A stretch of 35,980 nucleotides of DNA from Rummeliibacillus sp. POC4 (GTDB lineage: Bacteria; Bacillota; Bacilli; Bacillales_A; Planococcaceae): assembly GCF_003576525.1 (NCBI RefSeq), contig NZ_QWUA01000053.1, positions 1-35,980 on the forward strand. The letters are read 5' to 3'. Made by a program: the position numbers and the translations under genes. The notes beneath the pieces are model-generated. The model searched no databases. It was given only the letters and a program-made list of their open reading frames with translations, and was not told where the DNA came from. This document shows positions 26,620-34,534 of the stretch, piece after piece (position 1 is the first letter of the stretch; the number at the start of each line of letters is the position of its first letter).

Positions 26620-27402
26620 ATGAACAACACAATCAACGAAAAAGGTTTAAAACTAGTAGATGAGATTAAATTAAATCAAGACTACAGCGAGATTAAAAAG
26701 GAAGCATTAATCAATTTTGGGTTTGATCCAATCAATTTAGATAGTTTTATTAACTGGATGCTTCAATATTACAATGAAGATTTTGAAGAAATTACAGATC
26801 AAAACATTGACGAGGATATTGATTTTGGTTCTGGAACTATTGATTTACTAACAGAATCTGAACGTGCAGAACTTGGGGACATTTCTACAGCAGATGATGA
26901 AAACAAACAACGTAAAGATCGATTTAAACTTGTCAATAAGAAAGAATGGTTAGAAATTGGACAAGCTTTAAAAAATGAACGACTTGAATTAGGAATCTCA
27001 TTAAATAAAATGGGACGAATACTCAATACTTCTACTTCAAGAATTTCAAATTTGGAAAATGGTAGACCTGTCATGATGGCTGATAATTTGAGAGCGAGTT
27101 ATAAATTAGCATTGGAATTAGAAAGAATGAAGCAACAAGCAGAAATTAAAACTATCGCCCAAAATAATAGCAAAAACACTCAAATCAATCATATTCAAAT
27201 TGTTCATGATGGTGGGGAACTTTACATATTAAACCTTGTTACTGAGTCTGGAACGGTTATTCACATTAAAGATATCAAAGGAATGAAATGGGCACACATG
27301 GTAGCAAAAAATAAATTTGCAAAATACTTAAATGTACCAATTGTTTTGAAATTAACAAATGGTGAAAAGGTACGATTAGATGCTCAATACTCAGCTTGTT
27401 AA
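26620..27402 (+). CDS. XRE-family DNA-binding protein with extra N- and C-terminal domains (260 aa)
   Basis: A 260-aa protein with a central helix-turn-helix at about residues 108-150 (IGQALKNERLELGISLNKMG, then TSTSRISNLENG). Residues 1-105 are acidic and helical; residues about 185-255 look like a beta-rich domain (IVHDGGELYILNLV, VIHIKDIKG). GGAGAG lies 8 bases before the ATG. It is preceded by a dyad-rich leader and followed by the two genes that share the 42-bp element. It may regulate the polymerase module or, given the neighbouring dyads, serve as an origin-binding protein. Both roles are inferred from position; I recognise no full-length family. Confidence 0.75.
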   Translation: MNNTINEKGLKLVDEIKLNQDYSEIKKEALINFGFDPINLDSFINWMLQYYNEDFEEITDQNIDEDIDFGSGTIDLLTESERAELGDISTADDENKQRKDRFKLVNKKEWLEIGQALKNERLELGISLNKMGRILNTSTSRISNLENGRPVMMADNLRASYKLALELERMKQQAEIKTIAQNNSKNTQINHIQIVHDGGELYILNLVTESGTVIHIKDIKGMKWAHMVAKNKFAKYLNVPIVLKLTNGEKVRLDAQYSAC

Positions 27403-27406
27403 TTAT

Positions 27407-27448
27407 ACACATATCATAGTTTTATTTAATCACAGTAGTACATATAAG
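27407..27448 (+). repeat. 42-bp element, copy 1 (leader of the 166-aa gene)
   Basis: Left half ACACATATCATAG and right half CAGTAGTACATATAAG are the same as in copy 2; the overall match is 36 of 42 positions with no gaps. It starts 5 bases after the stop of the XRE gene. Confidence 0.8.
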
Positions 27449-27528
27449 ATATTTTGAACAAAACAAGGGGGCGAGAATACAACGCTCACTGCATATAAAA
27501 AATTATACGAAATGGAGAATACATAAAT

Positions 27529-28029
27529 ATGACAAAGTTAAAAAAATCGGAATTTAAGAAAGAAATGACATTTGAAGAGGAGTTAGAAATACTGTTTTGC
27601 GATCCTAATGAATTAGAAGTTGAAGATTCAACATTTATAGATTGTGAGTTTACTAAATATCTAAATAGATTAGATTATTACGAATCAATCTGGGAATGTG
27701 AATCGGAAGAATTCAAAAGATTTTATGTTTTAGAACAAGAAAAAATTGAGAATCAAGAATCAGAAATTTTAACATCTATTGAAAATAAATCGGAATTACT
27801 TTTTGAATATAAGCACAATAAAAATCAGGTATTAGTTAGATTAAATTCATTTAATGAATGGTTAGATAACTTTTTACAATCTGTGATTGAATTGATGAAT
27901 AGTTATGCAAAAGGGCATACGAAACTATATAAGGAACAGTACAAGCAATCAGAGCAACTATACAATGAATTACTTTCCTTTAGAAATATAGAATTTGATT
28001 TTATGCCATTAGAAATGCTTATCAAATAA
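27529..28029 (+). CDS. Acidic helical protein of unknown function, paired with the RNA polymerase-like gene
   Basis: A 166-aa, predominantly helical and acidic protein (beginning MTKLKKSEFKKEMTFEEELE) with no signal peptide, Cys cluster or known motif. Residues about 65-150 could form a helical hairpin or coiled coil. GGAG lies 11 bases before the ATG. Its leader has the same 42-bp element as the polymerase-like gene that follows, and its stop codon adjoins copy 2. Shared control suggests shared function, for instance an accessory or specificity factor for the polymerase. This is inference; the sequence does not show a sigma-factor signature. Confidence 0.7.
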   Translation: MTKLKKSEFKKEMTFEEELEILFCDPNELEVEDSTFIDCEFTKYLNRLDYYESIWECESEEFKRFYVLEQEKIENQESEILTSIENKSELLFEYKHNKNQVLVRLNSFNEWLDNFLQSVIELMNSYAKGHTKLYKEQYKQSEQLYNELLSFRNIEFDFMPLEMLIK

Positions 28030-28070
28030 CACATATCATAGCTTTATGAATTATCAGTAGTACATATAAG
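28029..28070 (+). repeat. 42-bp element, copy 2 (leader of the polymerase-like gene)
   Basis: Same length as copy 1, beginning ACACATATCATAG and ending CAGTAGTACATATAAG, with six substitutions confined to the middle third. It overlaps the stop codon of the upstream gene by one base, so its conservation is not due to coding. Confidence 0.8.
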
Positions 28071-28077
28071 GCGTTCT

Positions 28078-28125
28078 AAGTGTATCTGTGAGTATTCCTG
28101 TTATTATTGCTCATTAGATACACTT
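28078..28125 (+). promoter_or_regulatory. Hairpin in the leader of the polymerase-like gene
   Basis: AAGTGTATCT pairs perfectly with AGATACACTT across a 28-base loop. It lies between the 42-bp element and the ribosome site of the next gene. No T run follows, so it is not a plain terminator. Confidence 0.5.
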
Positions 28126-28185
28126 ACAGCGTCAATAAATCGTAAATATCTTAAATTAATATTATAAAAAATTGGAGGAAATTGA

Positions 28186-31053
28186 ATGACAAAAAACAAT
28201 AAAAAACAAGTTTATATCCCAAGTATTGAAGCGGAGCAATTGTATGACATGTCTGTTAGAGGATTAGATATAAAAGTGGACTATGTGGGCATGATTCCAT
28301 ATTCACTTGAATTGATCAGACTTAGATTAAATAAGAAGTTTAAAGAACGAAAAGTGTCAAGTCGATATGAATCTGATGCCATTATCAATATAAAGTTTAA
28401 AAATAAAATCAGTAAAAATAAAGTAATTCCTTCATATGTAAGGAGTTATGATAAATTAATTCCTCGACTCGATAAACAATTGGAAGGTTTAATTAAAGAA
28501 AAGTCATCATTGGATAAAAATATAAAAGTATCGTGTAACAAACGAGCCATTGATAAAATGGAGAAATCAGTTAAGCAGCTAGAGTTTAAAATTGATAATT
28601 TAAAAAAGAAAATACAACAAATTAAATCTGATAAAGATAACACGATCTATAGTGAAATGAAATCAGATGAATTAAGGTTACATTTATACACCAAAGGATT
28701 TTATTTTAAAGGTGAAAAATACAAATTCTATAAAAGGACTAGCTCCAAGTCTAAAAATTTACAAGCATTATGGATACAAGAAAAATTGTATGATGAAATG
28801 ATGAATTGGTCATTAATGGGATTAAAATTTGAAGATGATAAAGAATACGATATCGCATCACTTTTAGCATATACAAGCTTGGTCTCCAGCTCGATAGTTG
28901 AAACAATTAATATTGATCCGAAAAACATACTTATAGTAGATGATCAATATAGTGTATTCGAGACAAATGCAATTGAAGTAGGAAACGATTTAAAGCCAGT
29001 ACATAACGAAAAAGCAACGATTGAGAATAATATCTGGGATGGCCAAGCATTAATCGATAAGTCATTGTTAGAATCTATTGGTAAAGGAGATAAAGGTTTC
29101 GCCCAGTTAAGATCGCATTTTTTCAAATGTGCTAGCTTTTCGAGTAACATCCAAGATTTTATATGTGATTACGCAAAACAACATGGTAAAGATATCGAAA
29201 CTTGGAAGTTGAAGGATTGCTTTGGGAACGAAATACTAGCCAAAGACGTGTTACTGATTAGCACCCCATCATCATTAAAGTTTTTAAAGTATGCAGGAAA
29301 GAGTAAAGATGAACGAGCGTTAGCATATAAAAATTGGTGCGACAAAGTAAGAGAAGATGATTGTCTAATGGGAATTGTGAAATTTGATAAAGGTGGAAAG
29401 TACGGGGATAGACAATTTACATCGTATCAGATGATTAACACGTTATTTTGTAATCAAAGAGATATCGAAGAATTATCTAAATTTGAAGTAGAATACATAA
29501 AATCATTAAAAGATGTTGAAAACAATAATACATATATTGAATACTTAGAGAAAAATGCACAGGTTGCTAATTCTTATCAAATGTTTGCTGATATGTGCAA
29601 AAAGAATCCTGAAATTGCTGAAACTACACTTTTTAAAAATTATAGAAAAAGTGAGATAAGTAAATATAAGAAATATGTAAAAGGTGGGAAAATCAGAATC
29701 AAAGCAGGATACTGTACAGTGGTAGCCAATCCAGTTGAAATGTTGTTTAGTGCTGTAGATGATTTTAAAACGGTTGAATCTCGTACTTTTGAGAAGCCTA
29801 ATCAAGTATATTCAACAAAATACAGCTTTGATAAAGAATATACAGTATTAAGAAACCCGCATAATGCAATGCACAACTTTTATAAAGTAGAGAACATAGA
29901 TAATAGTTTAATAAAAAAATACATAAATACAACAGACAATATTATTGTAATCAATGCGATTGATAGTGAGATTCTATGCAGATTAAATGGCATGGATCAG
30001 GACGGAGATTCACTACTCTTAATCGAAGATATTTACTTTAATAAGACTATTGATAAAACACTTGAAAAAGGAAACTATCCTGTAATTTTGAATAAGATTA
30101 CTAGTAAACCTAAACCAGTTCAATTAAATAACGCTAATATAGCTAAAATAGATGGGGACATAGCTTTATCTCAGAAATGGACAGGCTCTATAACAAATTT
30201 GGCACAATATTATGTTTCTGTACTCTGGGATTTAAAACAGGATCATAACTATATACAAAATGACAATAAGAACAAAGCAGATGACATCAAGGAAATTTTA
30301 GGTAATTTATCAATTTTAGTAGTTTTGTCAAACGTTTCCATCGACTACTCTAAAAAGAAAATTGATGTAGATGTTGATTCAGCTTTAAGTCAAATCAGAA
30401 AGAATCCATGCGTTAAAAAGCTTGAATACAATGCAAAAGGTAAATTGAAGCTGTATGCACGTAATAAGCCGAAGTTTTGGGGATGTGTAACAAATAGTAA
30501 GCCTAAAAAACCAGACTTTTACAATTGCCCTATGGATTTGCTTAGTTCGCATATTAGCAAAGTAGAGGATGCAAAGTATACACATTCAGTTAGCTTATTA
30601 GATTGTGTTCGTGAATTAACAGAAGAAGAAAAGAAACAAACATATGATCATAAACAAGTTGTGGATATTATCAATGCAGTTGAAGAATACAGTAATCAAA
30701 TTAAAGAAATTCATGCTAATGCAATTGAGGATAAAGACAAAGTTGATGAAGAAAAGAATCAAGCTTTAATTATAGCTAATGAGAAAATAAACAATAAGAT
30801 TAATAAAAAAACTATTAAAACATCTACAATGAGACAACTTTTTGTTGAGGTACAAAAAATATTAGATGCAACTAAAATAGTCAATAAGAAGAAAAAAACA
30901 TCTAAGGTAAATAATAATGATGAAATAGATAAAAACTTAGATATGATTTACAGATATAACAAGATGAGAGGAATAGCTACACAGATATTAAATGTACTTT
31001 ATCAAAAAGATCCTGAAAAGTTTCTTGATTTAATAAAAAATAGCGAAAATTAA
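28186..31053 (+). CDS. Single-polypeptide two-barrel RNA polymerase-like protein (YonO / RdRP superfamily)
   Basis: A 955-aa protein; ATG 7 bases after TTGGAGG. The catalytic loop is D604-Q-D606-G-D608 in RLNGMDQDGDSLLLIED, equivalent to NADFDGD of the beta' subunit and to DxDGD of eukaryotic RdRPs and phage YonO, whose three Asp bind Mg2+. About 48 residues upstream is R556-N-P-H (VLRNPHNAM), which parallels the RNPxxxPGD motif of RdRPs. Near residue 285 DGQALIDKSLL, with K314 in HFFKCASF, resembles the first double-psi barrel. QFTSYQMINTL near 408-418 resembles the SYQ-type helix between the barrels. Residues about 100-160 and 830-900 are coiled coil. It would make RNA from DNA (YonO-like) or RNA; the template is unknown. 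It could transcribe the element's own genes or prime its replication. Assigned by motif only; no search was run. Confidence 0.78.
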   Translation: MTKNNKKQVYIPSIEAEQLYDMSVRGLDIKVDYVGMIPYSLELIRLRLNKKFKERKVSSRYESDAIINIKFKNKISKNKVIPSYVRSYDKLIPRLDKQLEGLIKEKSSLDKNIKVSCNKRAIDKMEKSVKQLEFKIDNLKKKIQQIKSDKDNTIYSEMKSDELRLHLYTKGFYFKGEKYKFYKRTSSKSKNLQALWIQEKLYDEMMNWSLMGLKFEDDKEYDIASLLAYTSLVSSSIVETINIDPKNILIVDDQYSVFETNAIEVGNDLKPVHNEKATIENNIWDGQALIDKSLLESIGKGDKGFAQLRSHFFKCASFSSNIQDFICDYAKQHGKDIETWKLKDCFGNEILAKDVLLISTPSSLKFLKYAGKSKDERALAYKNWCDKVREDDCLMGIVKFDKGGKYGDRQFTSYQMINTLFCNQRDIEELSKFEVEYIKSLKDVENNNTYIEYLEKNAQVANSYQMFADMCKKNPEIAETTLFKNYRKSEISKYKKYVKGGKIRIKAGYCTVVANPVEMLFSAVDDFKTVESRTFEKPNQVYSTKYSFDKEYTVLRNPHNAMHNFYKVENIDNSLIKKYINTTDNIIVINAIDSEILCRLNGMDQDGDSLLLIEDIYFNKTIDKTLEKGNYPVILNKITSKPKPVQLNNANIAKIDGDIALSQKWTGSITNLAQYYVSVLWDLKQDHNYIQNDNKNKADDIKEILGNLSILVVLSNVSIDYSKKKIDVDVDSALSQIRKNPCVKKLEYNAKGKLKLYARNKPKFWGCVTNSKPKKPDFYNCPMDLLSSHISKVEDAKYTHSVSLLDCVRELTEEEKKQTYDHKQVVDIINAVEEYSNQIKEIHANAIEDKDKVDEEKNQALIIANEKINNKINKKTIKTSTMRQLFVEVQKILDATKIVNKKKKTSKVNNNDEIDKNLDMIYRYNKMRGIATQILNVLYQKDPEKFLDLIKNSEN

Positions 31054-31139
31054 TTTATTTTCCCCAAAAATGTTAAATTTATGACCTTAAAATGTAGAAA
31101 AATCGGTACTTTAGAGGGTTATCAAATTGGTAGCTATAT

Positions 31140-31202
31140 GGTAAGGAGTGCGCTTTCGAACGGCAATGCTTGTCAAAGTCGAAGTAGATATCACTCTTTA
31201 TC
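31140..31202 (+). ncRNA. Candidate structured RNA or hairpin element
   Basis: Three nested stems can be drawn: GGTAAGGAGTG with CACTCTTTATC (11 bp, two G.T), TTCGA (31155-31159) with TCGAA (31179-31183), and GGCA with TGTC closing the loop ATGCT. It resembles neither a known riboswitch nor a tRNA. The same sequence could act as a DNA hairpin in replication. Confidence 0.35.
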
Positions 31203-31424
31203 AAATACAGTTACATACACCACCTTTTTGAATGTTTTTGTTATTATTATTTGTTGATAATGATACAAATCATCCTTCAATTCTTTGTTGACATATTTTT
31301 ATTTGTTAGCAAAACATCAGCAGTGTTGTGCCATCAATATTGTTGATCCTCCTAATTTTTAAATTTATTTTTTTGTATTTACTAAATGTGGCTCGTGGAA
31401 CAGCTGTATACCGTAAAACAAAAA

Positions 31425-31467
31425 GGCAGGATAGTTATTCCTCGACTATTCTGCCAAACTTTTTTTA
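31425..31467. terminator. Two-way terminator upstream of the small XRE gene
   Basis: GGCAGGATAGT pairs with ACTATTCTGCC (one G.T) with an A run before and seven T after, so it can end transcription from either side. It separates the polymerase transcript from the helicase operon. Confidence 0.85.
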
Positions 31468-31531
31468 ATAATATTTTACAATTAATTTTTTTGAATATAA
31501 ATATAAAACTATGATGAAAGGAAAGATTAAA

Positions 31532-31729
31532 TTGAATAATGATATAACTGAACTCGAATATTTGATTATCAAACGGAAACGTAAAAACATTAGCCAAAAA
31601 CAAATAAGTGAAGCAATTGAAATTTCACAAACTTATCTCAGTTTTTTAGAAACTGGAAAAGCACCATTTCCAGCAAATGGAGTGACATGGGCTAAGTATA
31701 AATCATACATAGAAAATTATGGTGAATAA
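31532..31729 (+). CDS. Small XRE-type helix-turn-helix protein (65 aa)
   Basis: A compact HTH_3 protein: residues about 10-45 contain IIKRKRKNISQKQISEAIEI followed by SQTYLSFLETGK, the Cro/CI fold. The TTG at 31532 has AAAGGA 9 bases upstream, whereas the ATG seven codons earlier has no ribosome site; either could be used. The last 15 residues (WAKYKSYIENYGE) are unusual for Cro. It is the first gene of the helicase transcript, so it may be a local regulator or an excisionase-like DNA binder. Confidence 0.75.
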   Translation: MNNDITELEYLIIKRKRKNISQKQISEAIEISQTYLSFLETGKAPFPANGVTWAKYKSYIENYGE

Positions 31730-31774
31730 CCATGTTCGGATATATAAAAGTATACATAGAATGGAGAATTATAT

Positions 31775-31978
31775 ATGAATAAAGAATTTTATTTTTGTTA
31801 CTCAGGACATTTAAGCAAGTTTTTACAATCTAAGGGTATCCGTTACATTACTAAGGCAATTACGCCTAATACCAATCAGATGTTTACCTTATTTAAAGTA
31901 ACAGATGAATTGTCACAAGCTTTGATTGAATATAAACCAATAAAAGAAGCACGTATTGCCGCTGAAATAGCACAATGA
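31775..31978 (+). CDS. DUF5659-like small protein (67 aa)
   Basis: A 67-aa protein whose FYFCYSGHLSKFLQSKGIRY, ITPNTNQMFTLFKVTDELSQ pattern resembles DUF5659 domains, small beta/alpha proteins common in phages and integrative elements and of unknown function. TGGAG lies 8 bases before the ATG. It sits between the small XRE gene and the helicase gene, on the same strand and closely spaced, so it is probably in one operon with them. The family match is from memory and moderate. Confidence 0.7.
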   Translation: MNKEFYFCYSGHLSKFLQSKGIRYITKAITPNTNQMFTLFKVTDELSQALIEYKPIKEARIAAEIAQ

Positions 31979-32035
31979 GTGCAGACAGTTTGTATTTAAA
32001 TTTATATCAAACAATTATATGAAAGGAATATGCTA

Positions 32036-33607
32036 ATGAAAAAATTGAATATAAAATACATTTCTGAAATAATTGGAAATGAACATCTCACTAAATGGGA
32101 AAATGGTGATGTGGTTATCATTAAGTCACAAGTGGGAACTGGTAAAACAACATTCGTACTCAATGATGTGTTAGACAGTATGCAAAAAGATGAGAAAATG
32201 TTATATCTATGTAACCGCAAGAAACTAAGTAGAGATACCAAAATTAATCTATTTAATAAGTATGATAAGGAAAAAATTCCTAAGCTTAAAAATGGCAAAA
32301 TCAACTATCAAGAACTAGCAAAAATAAAATGGATTAACAATGTAAAAGTTGTGTCATATCAGTCCATTGGTGAGTTACTTTCATTAAAGAAAAATGTTGA
32401 TTTATCAGGATTTAAATACATAGTTTCAGATGAGTGTCACATGATGATTTCCGATAGCGGGTTTAATTCTCGCACTGATTTAGTTTTTGAAAAATTAATA
32501 AGAGAAGATTATCCCAATTCAATTAGATTATTTGTCAGTGCAACTATGCAAGAAATGGAGAAGCCAATTAAAAAAGGTGTATACAGTGGGAAATCTTATA
32601 CATATGATACTGATCGAGATTATTCATATTTGAATGTAAAATACTTTAAAAAACATAAAGATATTTTGCAGATGGTTAAGAATGATAAAGAATCAGATGA
32701 CAAATGGTTAATATTCGTAGCTTCTAAAATACGTGGCGAGGAAATGGAAAAGGAATTATTGAAATCTGGAATAGATACAGTATTTGTTCATTCTGAGTCA
32801 AGAAAAGATCCAATTGAAGATGAAAAGTTTAAAGAAAAGGTACTTATTTGCACAAAAGTTTTTGATAATGGTATTAATATTTGGGATGATCAAGTAAAAT
32901 ATTTAGTTATTAATTCTTTTGATGAAACAACTTTTATACAGGAAATAGGTAGGCTAAGAGTAGATATAACTAATGCTAGAGAAATTCAGTTGTACATACC
33001 AATGACATATATTAATACTTGGGACTGTCACTTGAAATCATATGAAAAAAAGATTGAGCAAATTGATTTATATAATAACAGCTATGAAGAATTTGAAACT
33101 AGATTTAATAGGAATTACGATAAAGTATATAAAGATATATTCTATTTAGATGATGGAAAGTGGAAAATTAATAGTACAGGTCATGCTAGATTATATAAAG
33201 ATAGAGCTAATGCAATTGATATGGTTAATGATTTATATGAAGATAAGTATTCATACATATTAGAACAGTTAAAATGGATTGATTTATGGAAAGGTTTTGA
33301 AACATATAAATTAATTGAAGATGTACATAACCAAGAAGAAGTGATGAAACTGAGTGAGTATTTAGATGGTATTGTTGATAAGAAATTGTTTTCAGATGAA
33401 CAACAAAAGTTGAGCGATTTAATTGTTAAAGAGTTATTAACAATAAGTAAGAATGTAGATTGTAGAACTAAAAAGTTGAAACCTTCCACTTTAGAAACTA
33501 TTTTGCGAGAAGATTTAGATTTACCATATGCGGTGAGTAAACCTAAAGTAGAATCTAAAGGTGAACTTAGAGGAAAAAGATATATAAAAATCACTAAATT
33601 GAAATGA
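32036..33607 (+). CDS. Superfamily 2 DEAD-like (DECH) helicase
   Basis: A 523-aa helicase with all main SF2 motifs: Walker A SQVGTGKTT (K37), motif Ia LYLCNRKKLSRD, motif II DECH (132-135), motif III SAT (168-170), motif V TKVFDNGINI and motif VI QEIGRLR (302-308). The last 180 residues have no recognisable domain and are likely a specific accessory region. No nuclease, primase or HsdR/DinG iron-sulfur features are seen. The ATG at 32036 is 8 bases after GAAAGGA; an ATG two codons earlier is too close to it. With no DnaB-type helicase or primase visible, this enzyme may unwind DNA for the element's replication or work with the RNA polymerase-like protein; both are inferences. Confidence 0.9.
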   Translation: MKKLNIKYISEIIGNEHLTKWENGDVVIIKSQVGTGKTTFVLNDVLDSMQKDEKMLYLCNRKKLSRDTKINLFNKYDKEKIPKLKNGKINYQELAKIKWINNVKVVSYQSIGELLSLKKNVDLSGFKYIVSDECHMMISDSGFNSRTDLVFEKLIREDYPNSIRLFVSATMQEMEKPIKKGVYSGKSYTYDTDRDYSYLNVKYFKKHKDILQMVKNDKESDDKWLIFVASKIRGEEMEKELLKSGIDTVFVHSESRKDPIEDEKFKEKVLICTKVFDNGINIWDDQVKYLVINSFDETTFIQEIGRLRVDITNAREIQLYIPMTYINTWDCHLKSYEKKIEQIDLYNNSYEEFETRFNRNYDKVYKDIFYLDDGKWKINSTGHARLYKDRANAIDMVNDLYEDKYSYILEQLKWIDLWKGFETYKLIEDVHNQEEVMKLSEYLDGIVDKKLFSDEQQKLSDLIVKELLTISKNVDCRTKKLKPSTLETILREDLDLPYAVSKPKVESKGELRGKRYIKITKLK

Positions 33608-33930
33608 TAAAATGTTGCACTTTTACATAAATATCGTAATATATGATTTCACTGTTAAACTGCAACAAAAAAGACTCTTGCACTATGTATATTCTAAGTA
33701 TAGTTAAATTATAGAGTTAAGTCAATAAAAAAGTTAAATTCTGTGAAGCGTTCTACGCTGAACATTGACAGGCGAAACTACTGTATTCGCATGGCAACAG
33801 TCTTTTGAATAGTTGAGAGTGTAAGTTTAATAATAAAAGATTGCAAAGTTAGAGATAAAGCGTTTCTAACTTTGTCGTTTTGCTACGCAAAGCCGAGGAT
33901 AAATTAAATTATAAAAGGGAGAGGATTGAA
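33608..33930 (+). other. Gene-free region with several small hairpins
   Basis: No coding frame with a ribosome site. Visible pairings: GTCAAT (33721-33726) with ATTGAC (33764-33769) enclosing AGCG/CGCT; GCGAA (33772-33776) with TTCGC (33786-33790), which competes with ACTGT (33780-33784) and ACAGT (33797-33801), followed by CTTTT; CAAAGTTAGA (33844-33853) with TCTAACTTTG (33865-33874), 10 bp perfect; and TTTGC with GCAAA (33879-33891). The alternative pairings could form an attenuator before the next gene. TTGCAC near 33677 may be a -35. Confidence 0.45.
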
Positions 33931-34137
33931 ATGAGTAGATATGACGAAAAAGTAATAATCATAAGCGAAGAAAAGTTAGAAATGATTATTTATGGCTGTG
34001 TTAAAGGGATAGTTGACAATTTATACGAAGGGCTGTCAAAAAGATTCTTCTATCAATATGACGAGGACATGAGACAAATACATATGCATTTAGATAAATT
34101 GAATCTAAAATTAGAAAACTTAAAGGGGAATAAATAA
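33931..34137 (+). CDS. Hypothetical protein (68 aa)
   Basis: A 68-aa helical protein starting MSRYDEKVIIISEEKLEMII. The ATG at 33931 follows AAAGGGAGAGG; the open frame reaches back to a TTG inside a hairpin with no ribosome site and was not used. The C-terminal half looks amphipathic helical (YDEDMRQIHMHLDKLNLKLENL) and may oligomerise. No family recognised. Its stop overlaps the next start in TAATG, so the two are translationally coupled and probably work together. Confidence 0.65.
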   Translation: MSRYDEKVIIISEEKLEMIIYGCVKGIVDNLYEGLSKRFFYQYDEDMRQIHMHLDKLNLKLENLKGNK

Positions 34138-34409
34138 TGAATAAAAAGTATAGTGAACTGTTTGAAAATATGGTGAGAATTTTAGATGCAGCAGTGGAAA
34201 TTGGTAAAATTGTTGAAGAGACTGACGAGGACAGTAAGAAAACTTTTGAACATGATGTGTTAGATGTTTTAATTGAACAATTTGGAGAAATTGCAGACCA
34301 ATATGAAAATGAGCTATACCAATACAAAAATACAGTTGAGTTAGTTCATTCACTATTTGGTGAAAAATATGGTAATTACATCATTCAAAATTACAAACGA
34401 TTTAATTAG
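34137..34409 (+). CDS. Hypothetical acidic protein (90 aa)
   Basis: A 90-aa all-helical acidic protein (MNKKYSELFENMVRILDAAV...) with no known motif. The ATG overlaps the preceding stop, with AAAGGGG upstream inside the previous gene. No signal peptide or membrane span. Coupling with the 68-aa protein suggests a two-component complex. Function unknown. Confidence 0.65.
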   Translation: MNKKYSELFENMVRILDAAVEIGKIVEETDEDSKKTFEHDVLDVLIEQFGEIADQYENELYQYKNTVELVHSLFGEKYGNYIIQNYKRFN

Positions 34410-34474
34410 ACATTAATTTGTCAAATAAATGTTGATTCGTAGGTAAAAACACCAACATTCTAAAATTTGTATTA

Positions 34475-34504
34475 ATGACATTTGCTTCCTTTCTGCACTA
34501 TGAT
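34475..34504 (+). promoter_or_regulatory. Probable promoter of the packaging-end genes
   Basis: ATGACA at 34475-34480, an 18-base spacer and TATGAT at 34499-34504 form a vegetative-type promoter 30 bases before the next start. It is placed to drive the 100-aa gene and perhaps terS. Confidence 0.45.
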
Positions 34505-34534
34505 TAAGTGTATGGAGGGAGGAGGTGTAATGAA

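Larger units (their letters stand above)
31054..31531 (+). other. Gene-free region after the polymerase gene, with a folded element and a terminator
   Basis: No convincing coding frame. It holds the nested hairpin at 31140-31202 and the terminator at 31425-31467, listed separately. TTGACA at 31288-31293 could be a -35, but no good -10 lies 16-18 bases downstream. Confidence 0.5.

Noticed and set aside
27529-28029. Sigma factor for the polymerase
   Set aside because: Length and helical content would allow it, but no region 2 or region 4 motif can be seen, so only a partner role is suggested.
28186-31053. Reverse transcriptase or retron/DGR polymerase
   Set aside because: No YxDD motif or palm-domain motifs; the DxDGD loop and RNPH motif fit the two-barrel polymerases instead.
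31138-31257. 39-codon ATG frame over the nested hairpin
   Set aside because: No ribosome site; the sequence is better explained as a folded element.
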